Shown piece by piece: positions 19,979-31,613 of a stretch of 64,000 nt of DNA (the stretch's first letter is position 1; each line of letters begins with the position of its first letter). The stretch comes from Variovorax sp. JS1663. GTDB lineage: Bacteria; Pseudomonadota; Gammaproteobacteria; Burkholderiales; Burkholderiaceae_C. Location of the stretch: the NCBI RefSeq assembly GCF_002157355.1, contig NZ_LYMK01000008.1, positions 62,001 through 126,000 of the forward strand. The letters run 5' to 3'. Both the position numbers and the translations under genes were made by a program. Below the pieces are notes generated by a model, which searched no databases, had not been told where the DNA came from, and saw only the letters and a list, made by a program, of their open reading frames with translations.

Positions 19979-20003
19979 ATCACCCTGCGCTATCGTCGCC
20001 GCC

Positions 20004-21200
20004 ATGACACAGGACAAGCCACGCCACGCCACCACCCTGCGTTCGCGCGGCAGCGCCGCGCGGGTGTCGAACGAGGAACTGTTCTTCGACCTCGTCTACG
20101 TGTTCGCGGTGACGCAGCTGTCGCACTACCTGCTGGCGCACCTCACGCCGCTGGGCGCGCTGCAGACCCTCGTCCTGTGGTTCGCCGTCTGGCTGGGCTG
20201 GCAGTACACGGCCTGGACCACCAACTGGTTCGACCCGGGCTCGCTGCCGGTGCGCGCGATGCTGTTCGCGATCATGGGCGTGGCGCTGGTGATGGCTTCG
20301 GCGCTGCCGGAGGCCTTCGGCGAGCGGGGGCTGGTGTTCGCGGCCTGCTTCGCCAGCATCCAGGTCGGGCGCACCGTGTTCATGCTGCTGGCGGCGGGGC
20401 GCGGCAGCCCGCTGCTGCCGAACTTCCGCCGCATCCTGGCCTGGGGCTGCGTCGCGGCGGTGTTCTGGATCGCGGGCGCGCTGTCGGAGGGGCCGGTGCG
20501 CATCGCGCTGTGGATCGTGGCGGTGCTGTGCGAATACGTGTCGCCGATGTTCGGGCTGCCTTTCCCTTTCCTGGGCCGCTCGACGACCGCGGAATGGACC
20601 ATCGACGGCGGGCACCTGGCCGAGCGCTGCCAGCTCTTCGTGATCGTGGCGCTGGGCGAATCGATCCTGGCTGCCGGCGTGGCCTTCGGCCACCACCACG
20701 ACTGGCACCTGCCGCAGGTGCTGCCCTTCGCGGTCAGCCTCGTGGGCAGCATGGCCATGTGGTGGATGTACTTCGACACCAGCAGCAAGGATGCGGCGCA
20801 CGTGATCGAGCATTCGGACGATCCGGGCCGCATCGGCGCACGCTTCCACTACACGCACGTGATCCTGGTGGCCGGCATCATCGTCTCGGCGGTGGCCGAC
20901 GAGCTGGTGATCTCCGAGGCCGGCCATCCCATGGAGTGGAAATTCTTCGGGCCGCTGCTGGGCGGGCCGGCGATCTACCTGTTCGGCAATGCGCTGTTCA
21001 AGCGGGTGGTTTACGGCTTCACGCCGCAGTCGCACATCGGCGGACTGGTGCTGCTCGCGCTGCTGGCGCTGTTCGCGCCCCGCCTGAGCGTGTTCACGGT
21101 CGGGGCCTTCACCACCGCGGTGATGGTCGCGGTCGCGGCCTTCGAGGCGGTGGTGCGGCGCCGCCACCGGCGCACCACCGCCGCCTCGCGAAAAAGCTAG
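20004..21200 (+). CDS. Low temperature requirement protein A (LtrA) family membrane protein
   Basis: The protein has 398 residues and roughly ten to twelve membrane helices. It carries the family opening NEELFFDLVYVFAVTQLSH and the central ALGESILAAGVAFG. LtrA was named in Listeria for growth in the cold; the biochemical role is unknown. Its stop TAG at 21198-21200 overlaps the stop of the converging mltD gene within the palindrome CTAG. It lies 25 bases after the ABC permease, so it may be read from that transcript. Confidence 0.9.
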   Translation: MTQDKPRHATTLRSRGSAARVSNEELFFDLVYVFAVTQLSHYLLAHLTPLGALQTLVLWFAVWLGWQYTAWTTNWFDPGSLPVRAMLFAIMGVALVMASALPEAFGERGLVFAACFASIQVGRTVFMLLAAGRGSPLLPNFRRILAWGCVAAVFWIAGALSEGPVRIALWIVAVLCEYVSPMFGLPFPFLGRSTTAEWTIDGGHLAERCQLFVIVALGESILAAGVAFGHHHDWHLPQVLPFAVSLVGSMAMWWMYFDTSSKDAAHVIEHSDDPGRIGARFHYTHVILVAGIIVSAVADELVISEAGHPMEWKFFGPLLGGPAIYLFGNALFKRVVYGFTPQSHIGGLVLLALLALFAPRLSVFTVGAFTTAVMVAVAAFEAVVRRRHRRTTAASRKS

Positions 21201-22804
21201 CGCTTCTTCCTGGAGGGCGTGCCGCCGCGCTTCTCGCGCACGATCTTGGAGGAGGAAGCGCTCGACCGGGACGACGGCGTCTCCCGGGCCACGCCGGCCT
21301 TGGCGGCACTGGTCTTGACCACGCCGCCGCCTCGCTTGCCGGTCACGACCACCGTGCTGTCGTGCCCGCGCGTGCCGCGCCCCACACGCTCGACCGAGGC
21401 AGCCCGCACGGGCAGATAGACCACCACCGCGTGGCCGCGCTTGAAGACATGGTTGCCCTTCACGTCGTTCCAGTCGGCGACGTTGGCGACGCTGAGCTTG
21501 TAGCGGTGCGCGATGCTCGCCACGCTGTCGTTGCGGCCGGCCTTGACCGTGGTGCGGCGGGTGACGATCTCCGGCTGGAAGCTCAGGTGGCCGGTGTCGG
21601 CGACCGCAGCCTGCACGTCTTCCTGCACGCGCGCGCCGCGCGGCACGATCAGCGTCGAGCCGGCCTTGATCAGCATGCGCGGCGGCACGTTGTTGATGGC
21701 CCGCAGGTCGGCCTCGCTCATGCCGGAGCGCTGGGCAGCGTCGGCCACGGTCATGGTGTTGGGCACCGTCCAGGCCGTCCAGCTCGCGTACTGGCCCTGG
21801 CTATAGGCTTCGAAGTTGCGCTGGAACACGGCCGCGTTGTCCCAGGGCAGCAGGATCTCGGGCGTGCCGGCGGCCAGCAGCACCGGCTTGTGGGCGGCGG
21901 GATTGAGGGCGCGGAAGTCCTCGATGCGCACGTCGGCCAGCTTGGCGGCCAGTGCGACGTCGAGATCCCGTGTGAGCGCCACGGTCTGGAAGTAGGGGTG
22001 GTTGGCGATCAGCGGCAGGTCGGCGTTGAAGCGCTCCGGGTTGGCGACGATGTTCTTCACCGCCTGCAGCTTGGGCACGTAGTAGCGCGTCTCGGCCGGC
22101 ATGTTGAGGTCGGTGTAGCCGGTGGGCAGGCCGGCGCGCTGGTTCCTCGCGATGGCACGGCTCACGCTGCCTTCGCCCCAGTTGTAGGCGGCCAGCGCCA
22201 GGTGCCAGTCGCCGAACATGTTGTAGAGCTTCTGCAGGTAGTCGAGCGCCGCGCGGGTGGAGGCGATGACGTCGCGGCGGTCGTCGCGGAAGACGTTCTG
22301 CTTGAGGTCGAAGTCGGTGCCGGTGGCCGGCATGAACTGCCACATGCCGGCCGCCTTGGCGCTGGACACGGCCTGCGGATTGAAGGCGCTCTCGATGTAG
22401 GGCAGCAGCGCCAGCTCGGTGGGCATGTCGCGGCGCTCGAGCTCCTCGACGATGTGGAAGATGTAGCGGCTGGAGCGCTCGGTCATCCGCTGCATGTAGT
22501 CGGGCCGGGTCGCATACCACTGCTCGCGGTCACGCACCAGCTCGGTGTCGAGATTGGGCATCTTGAAGCCGCGGCGGATGCGGTCCCACATGTCGGCCGG
22601 CGGGGCCAGCGTGACGACGGAACGCGAGCGCGCCGCGCTGTTCGCGATGGGCGTCAGCGGTTCGGTGGGGTACACCGGGGCGGCGGAGCCGCTGGGCGCG
22701 CTGGGTGCCGGGATGGAACTGGAGGAGGAACCCGTGCCGGTGGTGCTCGCGCAGCCCGCGAGCAGCAGCGAGCCGGCAAGGCAGGCAGCAAGGATGAATT
22801 TCAT
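21197..22804 (-). CDS. mltD: Membrane-bound lytic murein transglycosylase D with LysM domains
   Basis: This 535-residue lipoprotein has signal [20 protein letters not shown] with lipobox LAGC. The transglycosylase domain has the catalytic glutamate in [15 protein letters not shown], then [12 protein letters not shown] and [16 protein letters not shown]. Two LysM peptidoglycan-binding repeats follow near residues 340-390 and 420-470, and a basic, low-complexity tail ends the protein. It cleaves glycan strands to 1,6-anhydro products at the outer membrane. The start at 22804 is fixed by the signal peptide, and that ATG overlaps the gloB stop as ATGA, so the two are coupled. Confidence 0.93.
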   Translation of the reverse strand: MKFILAACLAGSLLLAGCASTTGTGSSSSSIPAPSAPSGSAAPVYPTEPLTPIANSAARSRSVVTLAPPADMWDRIRRGFKMPNLDTELVRDREQWYATRPDYMQRMTERSSRYIFHIVEELERRDMPTELALLPYIESAFNPQAVSSAKAAGMWQFMPATGTDFDLKQNVFRDDRRDVIASTRAALDYLQKLYNMFGDWHLALAAYNWGEGSVSRAIARNQRAGLPTGYTDLNMPAETRYYVPKLQAVKNIVANPERFNADLPLIANHPYFQTVALTRDLDVALAAKLADVRIEDFRALNPAAHKPVLLAAGTPEILLPWDNAAVFQRNFEAYSQGQYASWTAWTVPNTMTVADAAQRSGMSEADLRAINNVPPRMLIKAGSTLIVPRGARVQEDVQAAVADTGHLSFQPEIVTRRTTVKAGRNDSVASIAHRYKLSVANVADWNDVKGNHVFKRGHAVVVYLPVRAASVERVGRGTRGHDSTVVVTGKRGGGVVKTSAAKAGVARETPSSRSSASSSKIVREKRGGTPSRKKR

Positions 22805-23598
22805 CGAAAGTCGTTTTTCCATTGGCGCAGCGCGGCGAACACTTCGGCCTGCCCGCTGTGCGGGGAAAGGCCGGCGTGGCTGCGGACGGCTTGCAGGACA
22901 GTGGCTTCGCGGCTGCGAAGAAAGGGATTGACAAGGCGTTCCGTGATCAGCTGCGAGGGCAGCGTCGGCTCGCCGCGTGCGCGCAACGACTCGCATCGCG
23001 CGATGTACTGAGCCAGATCGGCATTGCCGGGTTCCACGGCATGCGCGAAACGCAGGTTAGAAAGTGTGTACTCGTGGGCGCAGCACACGCGGGTGTCGCC
23101 GGGCAGGGCGGCCAGCGCGTCGAGCGAGGCCAGCATCTGCGCGGCCGTGCCCTCGAAGAGCCTGCCGCAGCCACCGGAGAAGAGCGTATCGCCGCAGAAG
23201 ACGAGCGGCGCCGGGGCACCCGCAGCAACGTTGCGCGCGTCGGCAGGCAGGAAGTAGGCGATGTGGCCGGACGTGTGGCCCGGCACGTCGATCACCTCGA
23301 AGCGCAGGCCCAGCACCTCGGCATGGTCGCCGTGTTCGAGACGGGTGAGGGGCTCGGGGATCGTCTCGCGCGCCGGGCCGAAGACCTGGGCGCCGGTGGC
23401 CTCGCGCAGCGCGGCCACGCCGCCGGTGTGATCGGGGTGGTGGTGCGTGACTAGAATCGCGGCCAACTGCAGGCTGCCACGCGCGAGCGCATCGACGACC
23501 GGTGCGGCGTCTCCCGGGTCCACCACGATCGCGTTGCGCCCGTCCTGCAGCATCCAGATGTAGTTGTCGGCGAAGGCGGGCAGTGGAACAAGCTTCAT
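22801..23598 (-). CDS. gloB: Hydroxyacylglutathione hydrolase (glyoxalase II)
   Basis: This 265-residue metallo-beta-lactamase-fold enzyme has the binuclear metal motif [10 protein letters not shown], later histidine/aspartate ligands in [12 protein letters not shown] and [17 protein letters not shown], and [11 protein letters not shown]. It releases D-lactate and glutathione from S-lactoylglutathione, the second step of methylglyoxal removal. Its start [17 protein letters not shown] is typical. The start codon overlaps that of the divergent methyltransferase gene, so no intergenic space exists. A TATAAT box lies only 10 bases upstream, inside the neighbour's coding region, so the mRNA may be nearly leaderless. 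Confidence 0.95.
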   Translation of the reverse strand: MKLVPLPAFADNYIWMLQDGRNAIVVDPGDAAPVVDALARGSLQLAAILVTHHHPDHTGGVAALREATGAQVFGPARETIPEPLTRLEHGDHAEVLGLRFEVIDVPGHTSGHIAYFLPADARNVAAGAPAPLVFCGDTLFSGGCGRLFEGTAAQMLASLDALAALPGDTRVCCAHEYTLSNLRFAHAVEPGNADLAQYIARCESLRARGEPTLPSQLITERLVNPFLRSREATVLQAVRSHAGLSPHSGQAEVFAALRQWKNDFR

Positions 23599-24394
23599 GA
23601 GCGGTCAAATTATAGGTTTGCACGAGTGGTTCCAGACCCCTCCCGGCCGCTGCCTGCTGGCCTGGGAGCAGTCTCGCTTCGACCAGGCGGTGGCCGATGT
23701 CTTCGGCTACCACGCGATGCAACTGGGCCTGCCCGAGGTCGAGGGCCTGCGCACCAATCGCATGCCGCACCGCTGGCTGGCCGTCGACGACCCCACCTGC
23801 ACCGCGGGCAGCGCGCTGGTCACCGATTTCACGGCGCTGCCCTTTCCGGCCAACAGCCTTGACCTGGTGGTGCTGCCGCATGCGCTGGAGCTCAGCCATG
23901 ATCCGCATGGCACGCTGCGCGAGGTCGAGCGCGTGCTGGTCCCCGAAGGCCGCGTCGTCATCTGCGGCCTGAATCCGACCAGCCTCTGGGGCATGCGCCA
24001 GTGGCGGGCACGCCTCTACCAGCGGCTGGGCTTCGGCGAGCTGTTCCTGCCCGATTCGGGCGACTTCATCGGCTATCGGCGCATGCGCGACTGGCTGCGC
24101 CTCTTGAGCTTCGAGGTGGAGTCGGGCGATTTCGGCATCTACCGCCCCGCGGTGCGCAGCGAGGCCTGGCTGGAGCGCTACCGCTGGTTCGATGGCCTGG
24201 GCGAGCGCTGGTGGCCGATCTTCGGCGCGGTCTATTTTCTGGTTGCGGTCAAGCGGGTGCGCGGCATGCGGCTGCTGTCCACCGATTGGCGGCGCGCGGC
24301 CCAGCGCGCGAGCGCGCCGGTGCCGATCGCCGGCAAGGTGCATCGCGGCCATCACCATCACCGAACACGACAACGACAAGGAAGAGGTTCTTGA
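23597..24394 (+). CDS. Class I SAM-dependent methyltransferase-like protein
   Basis: This 265-residue protein has a methyltransferase core around residues 70-125: [39 protein letters not shown], then a variable C-terminal cap. It matches the type-11 methyltransferase group found next to gloB and rnhA in Burkholderiales; the substrate is unknown. The usual glycine-rich SAM motif I is weak, so activity should not be assumed. The start [12 protein letters not shown] at 23597 overlaps the gloB start codon as CATG; a TTG eight codons later is an alternative. Its stop overlaps the rnhA TTG start. Confidence 0.8.
   Translation: MSGQIIGLHEWFQTPPGRCLLAWEQSRFDQAVADVFGYHAMQLGLPEVEGLRTNRMPHRWLAVDDPTCTAGSALVTDFTALPFPANSLDLVVLPHALELSHDPHGTLREVERVLVPEGRVVICGLNPTSLWGMRQWRARLYQRLGFGELFLPDSGDFIGYRRMRDWLRLLSFEVESGDFGIYRPAVRSEAWLERYRWFDGLGERWWPIFGAVYFLVAVKRVRGMRLLSTDWRRAAQRASAPVPIAGKVHRGHHHHRTRQRQGRGS
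23609..23614 (-). promoter_or_regulatory. Consensus -10 box TATAAT for gloB
   Basis: A perfect TATAAT on the minus strand ends 10 bases before the gloB ATG and lies within codons 5-6 of the divergent methyltransferase gene. The -35 region is poor. Transcription would begin a few bases before the ATG. Confidence 0.45.
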
Positions 24395-24840
24395 CCGAAG
24401 TACAGATCTACACCGACGGCGCCTGCAAGGGCAACCCCGGCCCCGGCGGCTGGGGCGCCTGGCTCAAGTCCGGTGCCACCGAGAAGGAGCTTTTCGGCGG
24501 CGAGCTCAACACCACCAACAACCGCATGGAGCTGAAGGCCGTGATCGAGGGCCTGGGCGCGCTCAAGCGGCCGTGCAAGGTGGTCCTGTACCTGGACAGC
24601 CAGTACGTGCGCAAGGGCATCACCGAATGGATCCGCGGTTGGAAGGCCAAGGGCTGGCTGACCTCCACCAGGCAGCCGGTGAAGAATGTCGAGCTGTGGC
24701 AGCAACTCGACAAGCTGGTGTCGCAAGGCGGCCACCAGATCGAGTGGCGCTGGGTCAAGGGCCATTCGGGCGACCCGGGCAACGAGCGCGCCGACGGCCT
24801 GGCGAACAAGGGCGTGGAGCGGGCGCTGGGGCGACTCTAA
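24391..24840 (+). CDS. rnhA: Ribonuclease HI
   Basis: The protein has 149 residues with the complete D-E-D-D active site: [40 protein letters not shown] and [12 protein letters not shown]. It degrades RNA in RNA-DNA hybrids during replication. The start is a TTG at 24391, preceded by AAGGAAGAGG; its first bases overlap the methyltransferase stop (TTGA), suggesting coupled translation. The unusual start codon may keep expression low. Its stop overlaps the stop of the converging cyclic-nucleotide-binding protein gene. Confidence 0.95.
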   Translation: MTEVQIYTDGACKGNPGPGGWGAWLKSGATEKELFGGELNTTNNRMELKAVIEGLGALKRPCKVVLYLDSQYVRKGITEWIRGWKAKGWLTSTRQPVKNVELWQQLDKLVSQGGHQIEWRWVKGHSGDPGNERADGLANKGVERALGRL

Positions 24841-25340
24841 AGGGCTGCCGGCCGCGTGATGAGCGGCTGCGGCGGCTCCAGCGTCTCGCCCATGCGCGCG
24901 CGGAACAACTGGTCGTCGGTGACGCGCAGGCGCCGGCTGATCTCGCGGCCGATGTTCATCTGGATCAGCGCGAATTGCACCGCGTCGTGCTCGAACAGGC
25001 GCAGCAGGTTGTCGGGCGTGATGCGGATCGCGCTGCAGTCCTCGTCCGCGCGGATCGAGGCGCTGCGCGGGAACAGGTCCAGCAGCGCCATCTCGCCGAA
25101 GCAGTCGCCCTTGCCGAGCTGGCGCAGCAGCAACTGCCGGCCCTCCCAACTCTTCATGATGGTCACGCTGCCGCGCTCGAGCACGTACATGCAGTCGGCC
25201 ATGTCGCCTTCGCGGCAGAAGTAGTCGCCGGCGGCAACCTCGATCACGGGCGCGGGCTCGAGCAGGAATTCGAGGGCCGTGGCATCGATGGCGCCGAAGA
25301 TCGGCATCTGCTGCATCAACTCGATTCTGGCGGCGAGCAT
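24837..25340 (-). CDS. Cyclic-nucleotide-binding domain protein (no DNA-binding domain)
   Basis: The protein has 167 residues and consists mainly of one cNMP-binding beta-barrel. The phosphate-binding cassette reads [21 protein letters not shown], close to the Crp/Popeye pattern. A C-terminal helix follows, but no helix-turn-helix as in Crp. It could be a stand-alone sensor or regulatory partner. The ATG at 25340 is the only good start. The last four bases overlap rnhA tail to tail. No partner gene is obvious; moeA lies behind it on the same strand, 31 bases upstream. Confidence 0.85.
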   Translation of the reverse strand: MLAARIELMQQMPIFGAIDATALEFLLEPAPVIEVAAGDYFCREGDMADCMYVLERGSVTIMKSWEGRQLLLRQLGKGDCFGEMALLDLFPRSASIRADEDCSAIRITPDNLLRLFEHDAVQFALIQMNIGREISRRLRVTDDQLFRARMGETLEPPQPLITRPAAL

Positions 25341-25371
25341 GCGCGTCTCCTGCGCCGGTGGAAGTGCGATC

Positions 25372-26685
<1,314 letters not shown>

Positions 26686-26700
26686 ATCAGAAGAGAGGTA

Positions 26701-27351
26701 TCAGCGCCGCTGGCCCTCGAGCGCGTGCAGCTCGGCCAGGGTGTTGGCATTGAAGAAGGCGTCGGGCGCATCGCCCGGGCGGTCGAAGGGCACCGGCACC
26801 GTGCGGTGCTGGGCGGTCCATCGGTCGATCTTGCGGCCGCCGTCCTGGGTGAAGCGCACCAGGCTCTCGAGCAGGGTGGCACGCAGCAGGCAGAACACGG
26901 GCTGCGGGCGCAGGGCGGAGGCGCCGTCCGCCTCGGCCGCGGCCTCGGGGGCGTTCACCATGGCGATTTCCGCATCGTGCGCCAGCAAGGCCTCGCCCAG
27001 GCGGGCGGCCAGGTCGTGCGGGAACAGCGGCGTGTCGCAGGGCACGGTGAGCAGGTAGGGCGTCTCGCAGCGCTCCAGCCCGACGAGGAAGCCGGCCAGC
27101 GGCCCGGCGTAGTCGGCCAGGCCGTCGGGCCAGACCGGCACGCCGAAGGATTCGTAGGCCGCGAGGTTGCGGTTGGCATTGATCATCAGCTCGCCGACCT
27201 GCGCTTGCAGCCGCATCAATGCATGCATCGCGAGCGGGGCGCCGTTGAAGTTCTGCAGGCCCTTGTCGACGCCACCCATGCGCGAGCCGCGGCCGCCGGC
27301 GAGGATGAGCCCGGTGATCTCGTCCGCGGCGATGGCGGTGGCGGCGCTCAT
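26701..27351 (-). CDS. mobA: Molybdenum cofactor guanylyltransferase
   Basis: The protein has 216 residues. It shows the nucleotidyltransferase loop [19 protein letters not shown] and the PCDTPLFP metal-binding aspartate. It joins GMP to Mo-molybdopterin to make the bis-MGD cofactor of DMSO-reductase-family enzymes. The ATG at 27351 overlaps the moaA stop as ATGA. An upstream in-frame extension of 65 codons lies within moaA and is not credible. Its presence implies that the host uses bis-MGD enzymes, none of which is encoded in this window. Confidence 0.93.
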   Translation of the reverse strand: MSAATAIAADEITGLILAGGRGSRMGGVDKGLQNFNGAPLAMHALMRLQAQVGELMINANRNLAAYESFGVPVWPDGLADYAGPLAGFLVGLERCETPYLLTVPCDTPLFPHDLAARLGEALLAHDAEIAMVNAPEAAAEADGASALRPQPVFCLLRATLLESLVRFTQDGGRKIDRWTAQHRTVPVPFDRPGDAPDAFFNANTLAELHALEGQRR

Positions 27352-28472
27352 CCGCCGATGTAGCTCATCTCGACGCGGCGCGCGCCGCCGGCCGCCTCCG
27401 TGTCGGGGCCGCGCAGGGCACGCAGCTCGGAATAGCGGTCGCTCCGGCCCTGCCAGATGTGGCCAATCGCGGAGGCGATCTGCGCATCGTCGGCACCGCC
27501 GCGCAGCAGCGGCCGCAGGTCGTGCCCGCTGCTTGCGAACAGGCACAGGTAGAGCTTGCCTTCAGTCGACAGGCGCGCCCGGGTGCAGTCGTGGCAGAAG
27601 GCCTGGGTGACGCTGCTGATCACGCCGATCTCGCCGCCGCCGTCGCTGTAGGCCCAACGCTGCGCGGTCTCGCCGGGCGCGGTGGCCTCCAGCGGCACGA
27701 GCGGGAACTCCTCAGCGATGCGGCGCAGCACCTCGGCCGAGGGCAGCACCTCGTCCATGCGCCAGCCGTTGGTGGCACCCACGTCCATGTACTCGATGAA
27801 GCGCAGCACCACGCCGGTGCCGCGGAAGCGGCGGACCATGGGGAGGATCTCGTCCTCGTTGCTGCCGCGCTTGACCACCATGTTGACCTTGATCGGACCG
27901 AGGCCGGCGGCATGCGCCGCGTCGATGCCGGCCAGCACGGCGGCCACGGGAAAGTCGACGTCGTTCATGCGGCGGAACACCGCGTCGTCCAGGCCGTCGA
28001 GGCTCACCGTCACGCGCTGCAGGCCGGCGGCCTTGAGCGCGGCGGCCTTGCGGGCGAGCAGGGAGCCGTTGGTGGTCAGCGTCAGATCCAGGGGCCGGCC
28101 CTCGGGGGTGCGGATCGCGGCCAGTTGCTCGATCAGCAGTTCGAGGTTCTTGCGCAGGAGCGGCTCGCCGCCGGTGAGCCGGATCTTGTGTACGCCGTGC
28201 GAGGCGAAGACGCGGGCCAGGCGGGCGATCTCCTCGAAGCTCAGCAGGGCGCTGTGCGGCAGGTATTGGTAGTCCTTGTCGAAGACTTCCTTGGGCATGC
28301 AGTAGCTGCAGCGGAAGTTGCAGCGGTCGGTGACGCTGATGCGCAGGTCGGTGAGGGGGCGCGCGAGCCGGTCCAGCAGCATGCCGGTGGCAGGCACGGC
28401 GTGCCCGGGCAGCGGCGCGGCGCGGCGGGCGCGGCCGATCTGCGAGAGGGGGATGACGTGCTTGCTGCTCAT
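27348..28472 (-). CDS. moaA: GTP 3',8-cyclase (radical SAM)
   Basis: This 374-residue radical SAM enzyme has the first cluster motif [10 protein letters not shown], the GGEPLL motif, and the second iron-sulfur site [19 protein letters not shown]. The usual C-terminal GG is present (MSYIGG). It makes the first molybdopterin precursor intermediate from GTP. The start [13 protein letters not shown] at 28472 is an ATG; a TTG four codons upstream is possible. An N-terminal extension of about 30 residues before the conserved core is seen in relatives. It leads the moaA-mobA-moeA operon. Confidence 0.95.
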   Translation of the reverse strand: MSSKHVIPLSQIGRARRAAPLPGHAVPATGMLLDRLARPLTDLRISVTDRCNFRCSYCMPKEVFDKDYQYLPHSALLSFEEIARLARVFASHGVHKIRLTGGEPLLRKNLELLIEQLAAIRTPEGRPLDLTLTTNGSLLARKAAALKAAGLQRVTVSLDGLDDAVFRRMNDVDFPVAAVLAGIDAAHAAGLGPIKVNMVVKRGSNEDEILPMVRRFRGTGVVLRFIEYMDVGATNGWRMDEVLPSAEVLRRIAEEFPLVPLEATAPGETAQRWAYSDGGGEIGVISSVTQAFCHDCTRARLSTEGKLYLCLFASSGHDLRPLLRGGADDAQIASAIGHIWQGRSDRYSELRALRGPDTEAAGGARRVEMSYIGG

Positions 28473-28519
28473 GGGGAAGGCCAATTTAACCCATCGTTCC
28501 AGCCAAGGGTGCTGCCGGG

Positions 28520-28665
28520 CTACTTGACCACGGCGGCATAGATCATGTTGCGCAGCAGGCTGCGGTAGTGCACCCGGTACTTGGACGACTGAACTCGGCG
28601 CCGACGTCCTCGCCAGGCTGAGGCTGGCGGTGGAAGTGGAACTGGGCGCGCTTGAACGACTTCAT
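28520..28665 (-). pseudogene. Frameshifted small gene remnant
   Basis: An ATG at 28665 with an excellent ribosome binding site (GAGGAAG) opens a short frame: [20 protein letters not shown] then VGAEF. The continuation that looks like real protein ([20 protein letters not shown]) lies in a neighbouring frame and ends at 28520. A single-base shift near 28590 would explain this. The intact product would have been about 47 residues. I do not recognise the family. It could instead be an intact, unrelated 40-residue frame, so confidence is low. Confidence 0.35.
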
Positions 28666-28761
28666 CTTCTTCCTCGGTGCGGTCCGGGTGCGCCAGCGTA
28701 GGCATCCGGTGGTCTTTATCTATTGTGGCGGATGAGCATCGCCCAAGAACTTTTCCGATAG

Positions 28762-29000
28762 CGTGCCGGCGCTCTCGTAGGGTTCTTCGCATGGCCTCAT
28801 TTCAAGGACACCTTGACCCCCCGGCATCTCTATGCCCCTCGTCCGACCGCCAAGGATCCGAGTCGCAGGTCCGCCCAGACCCTTGAAGCGCTGGCTGAGC
28901 GCCTGGAGCTGCCGCTTTCCCTGACCTTTCGCAAGGACGACTTGGAGGAACTCTGGGCTGAACTGCAGCGCCTGAAGATCCGTAGGTCGACGAGGAGACG
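28762..29000 (+). pseudogene. Fragment resembling a histidine-phosphatase-like protein
   Basis: After a TAG at 28759, one frame reads GALVGFFAWPHFKDTLTPRH, then LYAPRPTAKDPSRRSAQTLE and ALAERLELPLSLTFRKDD. The pattern 'SRRSAQTLEALAERLEL' resembles the region after the first catalytic segment of histidine phosphatases. The N-terminal RHG motif and the C-terminal half are absent. The frame then runs into unrelated sequence. There is no good start codon with a ribosome binding site. I read this as a decayed piece; the family call is tentative. Confidence 0.3.
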
Positions 29001-29120
29001 CCAAGCTGAAGTAGCGCTCCCTCGCGTACTTCGGCCGACGTTCGGCATCGGCACCTTCTCACGCGCAGCGCGCCCTTCCGCGGCGCAACCTGCGGTGCCC
29101 GAGACCGGATGGAGAATCCC

Positions 29121-31490
29121 ATGGCCCCCACGCCGCGCAGTGCGGATCCTTTCGTTCGCGTGCGCGGCGCGCGCGAGCACAACCTGAAGAACGTGGACGT
29201 CGACGTGCCGCGCGATGCGCTGGTCGTCTTCAGCGGCGTGTCCGGTTCGGGCAAGTCCTCGCTCGCCTTCGGCACGCTCTATGCCGAGGCCCAGCGGCGC
29301 TACTTCGAATCGGTCGCCCCTTATGCGCGCCGGCTGATCGAGCAGGTCGGCGTGCCGGCGGTCGACTCCATCAATGGCTTGCCGCCTGCGGTGGCGCTGC
29401 AGCAGCAGCGTGGCGCGCCCGGTGCGCGCTCTTCGGTCGGCAGCGTCACCACGCTCTCGGCGCTGCTGCGCATGCTGTTTTCGCGTGCGGGCGTGTACCC
29501 GCCGCGCCAGCCGATGCTCTATGCGGAGGACTTCTCGCCCAACACACCGCAAGGCGCCTGCCCCGTGTGCCACGGACTCGGCCACGTGTACGAGGTGACG
29601 GAGAAATCGATGGTGCCGGACGACTCGCTGAGCATCCGCGAGCGTGCCATCGCTGCCTGGCCGCCGGCCTGGCACGGCCAGAACCTGCGCGACATCCTGG
29701 TCACGCTGGGCTACGACGTCGACCGGCCGTGGCGCGAGCTGCCGAGGAAGACACGCGATTGGATCCTCTTCACCGAGGAGCAGCCGACCGTCCCCGTCTA
29801 CGCCGGCTTCACGCCGGCCGAGACGCGCGCCGCGCTGCGCAGCCGCATGGAGCCGAGCTACCAGGGCACCTTCATGGGCGCGCGCAAGTACGTGCTGCAC
29901 ACCTTCGCGACCACGCACAGCGCGCTGATGAAGCAGCGCGTGGCGCGCTTCATGACCGCCAGCCTGTGTCCGCAGTGCCATGGCAAGCGGCTCAAGCGCG
30001 AGGCGCTGTCCGTGCGCGTCGCGGGCTGCGACATCGGCGAGATCTCGCGGATGCCCCTGGCCAGGCTCGCCGAGGTACTGCAGCGCATCGAGGGCGGCGA
30101 CATGGGCGCGGCGGCCCAGCCGGGCCGCGCGCTCGGCCGCGAGACGGGGCGCAAGGCGAGCGCGCGGCGCGTGGCGGCCGGTGGTTCCGCGCACGAGGCC
30201 GCGCCCGACGTGCGCCGCACGCCCAACCTGTCCGAGGAGAAGCGCATCGCCGCGCAGCGCATCGCGCACGATCTGCTGGGCCGGGTGCAGACGCTGATCG
30301 CGCTGGGCCTCGGCTACCTCTCGCTCGACCGGAGCACGCCGACGCTGTCGCCCGGCGAACTGCAGCGCCTGCGCCTGGCCACGCAGATCCGCTCCAACCT
30401 GTTCGGCGTGGTGTACGTGCTGGACGAACCTTCGGCCGGCCTGCATCCGGCCGACGGCGAAGCGCTGGGTGCCGCGCTCGATGCGCTGAAGAAGGCCGGC
30501 AACTCGCTGTTCGTCGTCGAACATGACCTGGGCCTGATGCGTCGCGCCGACTGGCTGGTGGACGTCGGGCCGGACGCAGGCGAACGCGGCGGCCACGTGC
30601 TCTACAGCGGCCCGCCCGAGGGCCTGAGCAAGGTGGAGAACTCGCACACCGCGCGCTACCTGTTCGGGCCGGTGGCCGAGCGCTCGCGGCCGCCGCGCGT
30701 GCCGGCCGGCTGGCTGCGGCTCGCAGGCGTGGCGCGCAACAACCTGCATGGCGTCGATGCGGCCTTCCCACTCGGCGTGATGACCGCCGTCACGGGCATC
30801 TCGGGCTCGGGCAAGTCCAGCCTGGTGAGCCAGGCGCTCACCGAGCTCGTCGCGGCGCACCTTGGCCACGAGACGCCGCCGGATGACGACGACCAGGAGG
30901 AGGGCGGGCGCCCCCGGCCGTCCGGACACACGGCCGGGCGCATCGCAGCCGGCGCCGAATCGCTGCGCCGCCTGGTGCGCGTGGACCAGAAGCCGATCGG
31001 CCGCACGCCGCGCTCCAACCTCGCCACGTACACCGGCCTCTTCGACGCGGTGCGCAAGCGCTTCGCGGCGTTCCGGCCCTGCAGGCGCACCTTCAGCGTC
31101 TGCTCGGCCGCTGCGCCTGCTGGAGGCGATCGGCCTGGGCTACCTGCGCCTCGGTCAGCCCGCGACCGAGTTCTCCGGTGGCGAGGCGCAGCGCATCAAG
31201 CTCGCCACCGAGCTGCAGCGTGCGCAGCGCGGCGATGGGCTCTACGTCCTGGACGAGCCGACCACGGGGCTGCATCCTGCCGATGTCGAGAGGCTGATGG
31301 CGCAACTCGACCACCTGGTCGAGGCCGGCAACACGGTGGTGGTGGTGGAGCACGAGATGAGCGTGGTGGCCGCCTGCGACTGGGTCATCGACGTCGGCCC
31401 GGGGGCGGGCGCGGAAGGCGGCCGCATCGTGGCGAGCGGGACGCCCGCGGAGGTGGCAGCCGCCAGCGGAGGCCTACGCCTCCAGCTCGC
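29121..31490 (+). pseudogene. uvrA2-type excinuclease ATPase, disrupted by internal deletion and frameshift
   Basis: The 5' two-thirds encodes a good UvrA2-like protein: Walker A GVSGSGKSSLAF, zinc module CPVCHG...CPQCHG, signature LSPGELQRLRLA, then a second Walker [13 protein letters not shown]. After [17 protein letters not shown] (near 31070) the sequence collapses. The second zinc module and about 100 residues are missing. The C-terminal ABC motifs ([28 protein letters not shown]) resume in another frame from about 31113. The 3' part has no proper end and stays open into the next gene. The start at 29121 has GGAG at good distance. Intact relatives are UvrB-independent or accessory UvrA forms; the genome's main uvrA should lie elsewhere. 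Confidence 0.88.
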
Positions 31491-31613
31491 GGTCCATTGC
31501 GGGCGCGCCGGCCGAAGACGCTGTTCAGGAGGAGGTCGACAGAAATTCCTACACTTCTCCGCCGCCGGGCTGCCCCTATCGGAAGGATTGAAATTCCTGA
31601 AGCACGGTTCAGA

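Noticed and set aside
20177..23011. A 944-residue plus-strand frame across LtrA, mltD and gloB
   Set aside because: It lies opposite or out of frame with three well-supported genes and has no recognisable domain.
28473..28520. Molybdenum cofactor riboswitch ahead of moaA
   Set aside because: The space before the start is too short and shows none of the expected long pairing.
31070..31115. Programmed frameshift in the uvrA2-type gene
   Set aside because: There is no slippery sequence, and about 100 residues of the second zinc region are missing, so a shift alone would not restore the protein.
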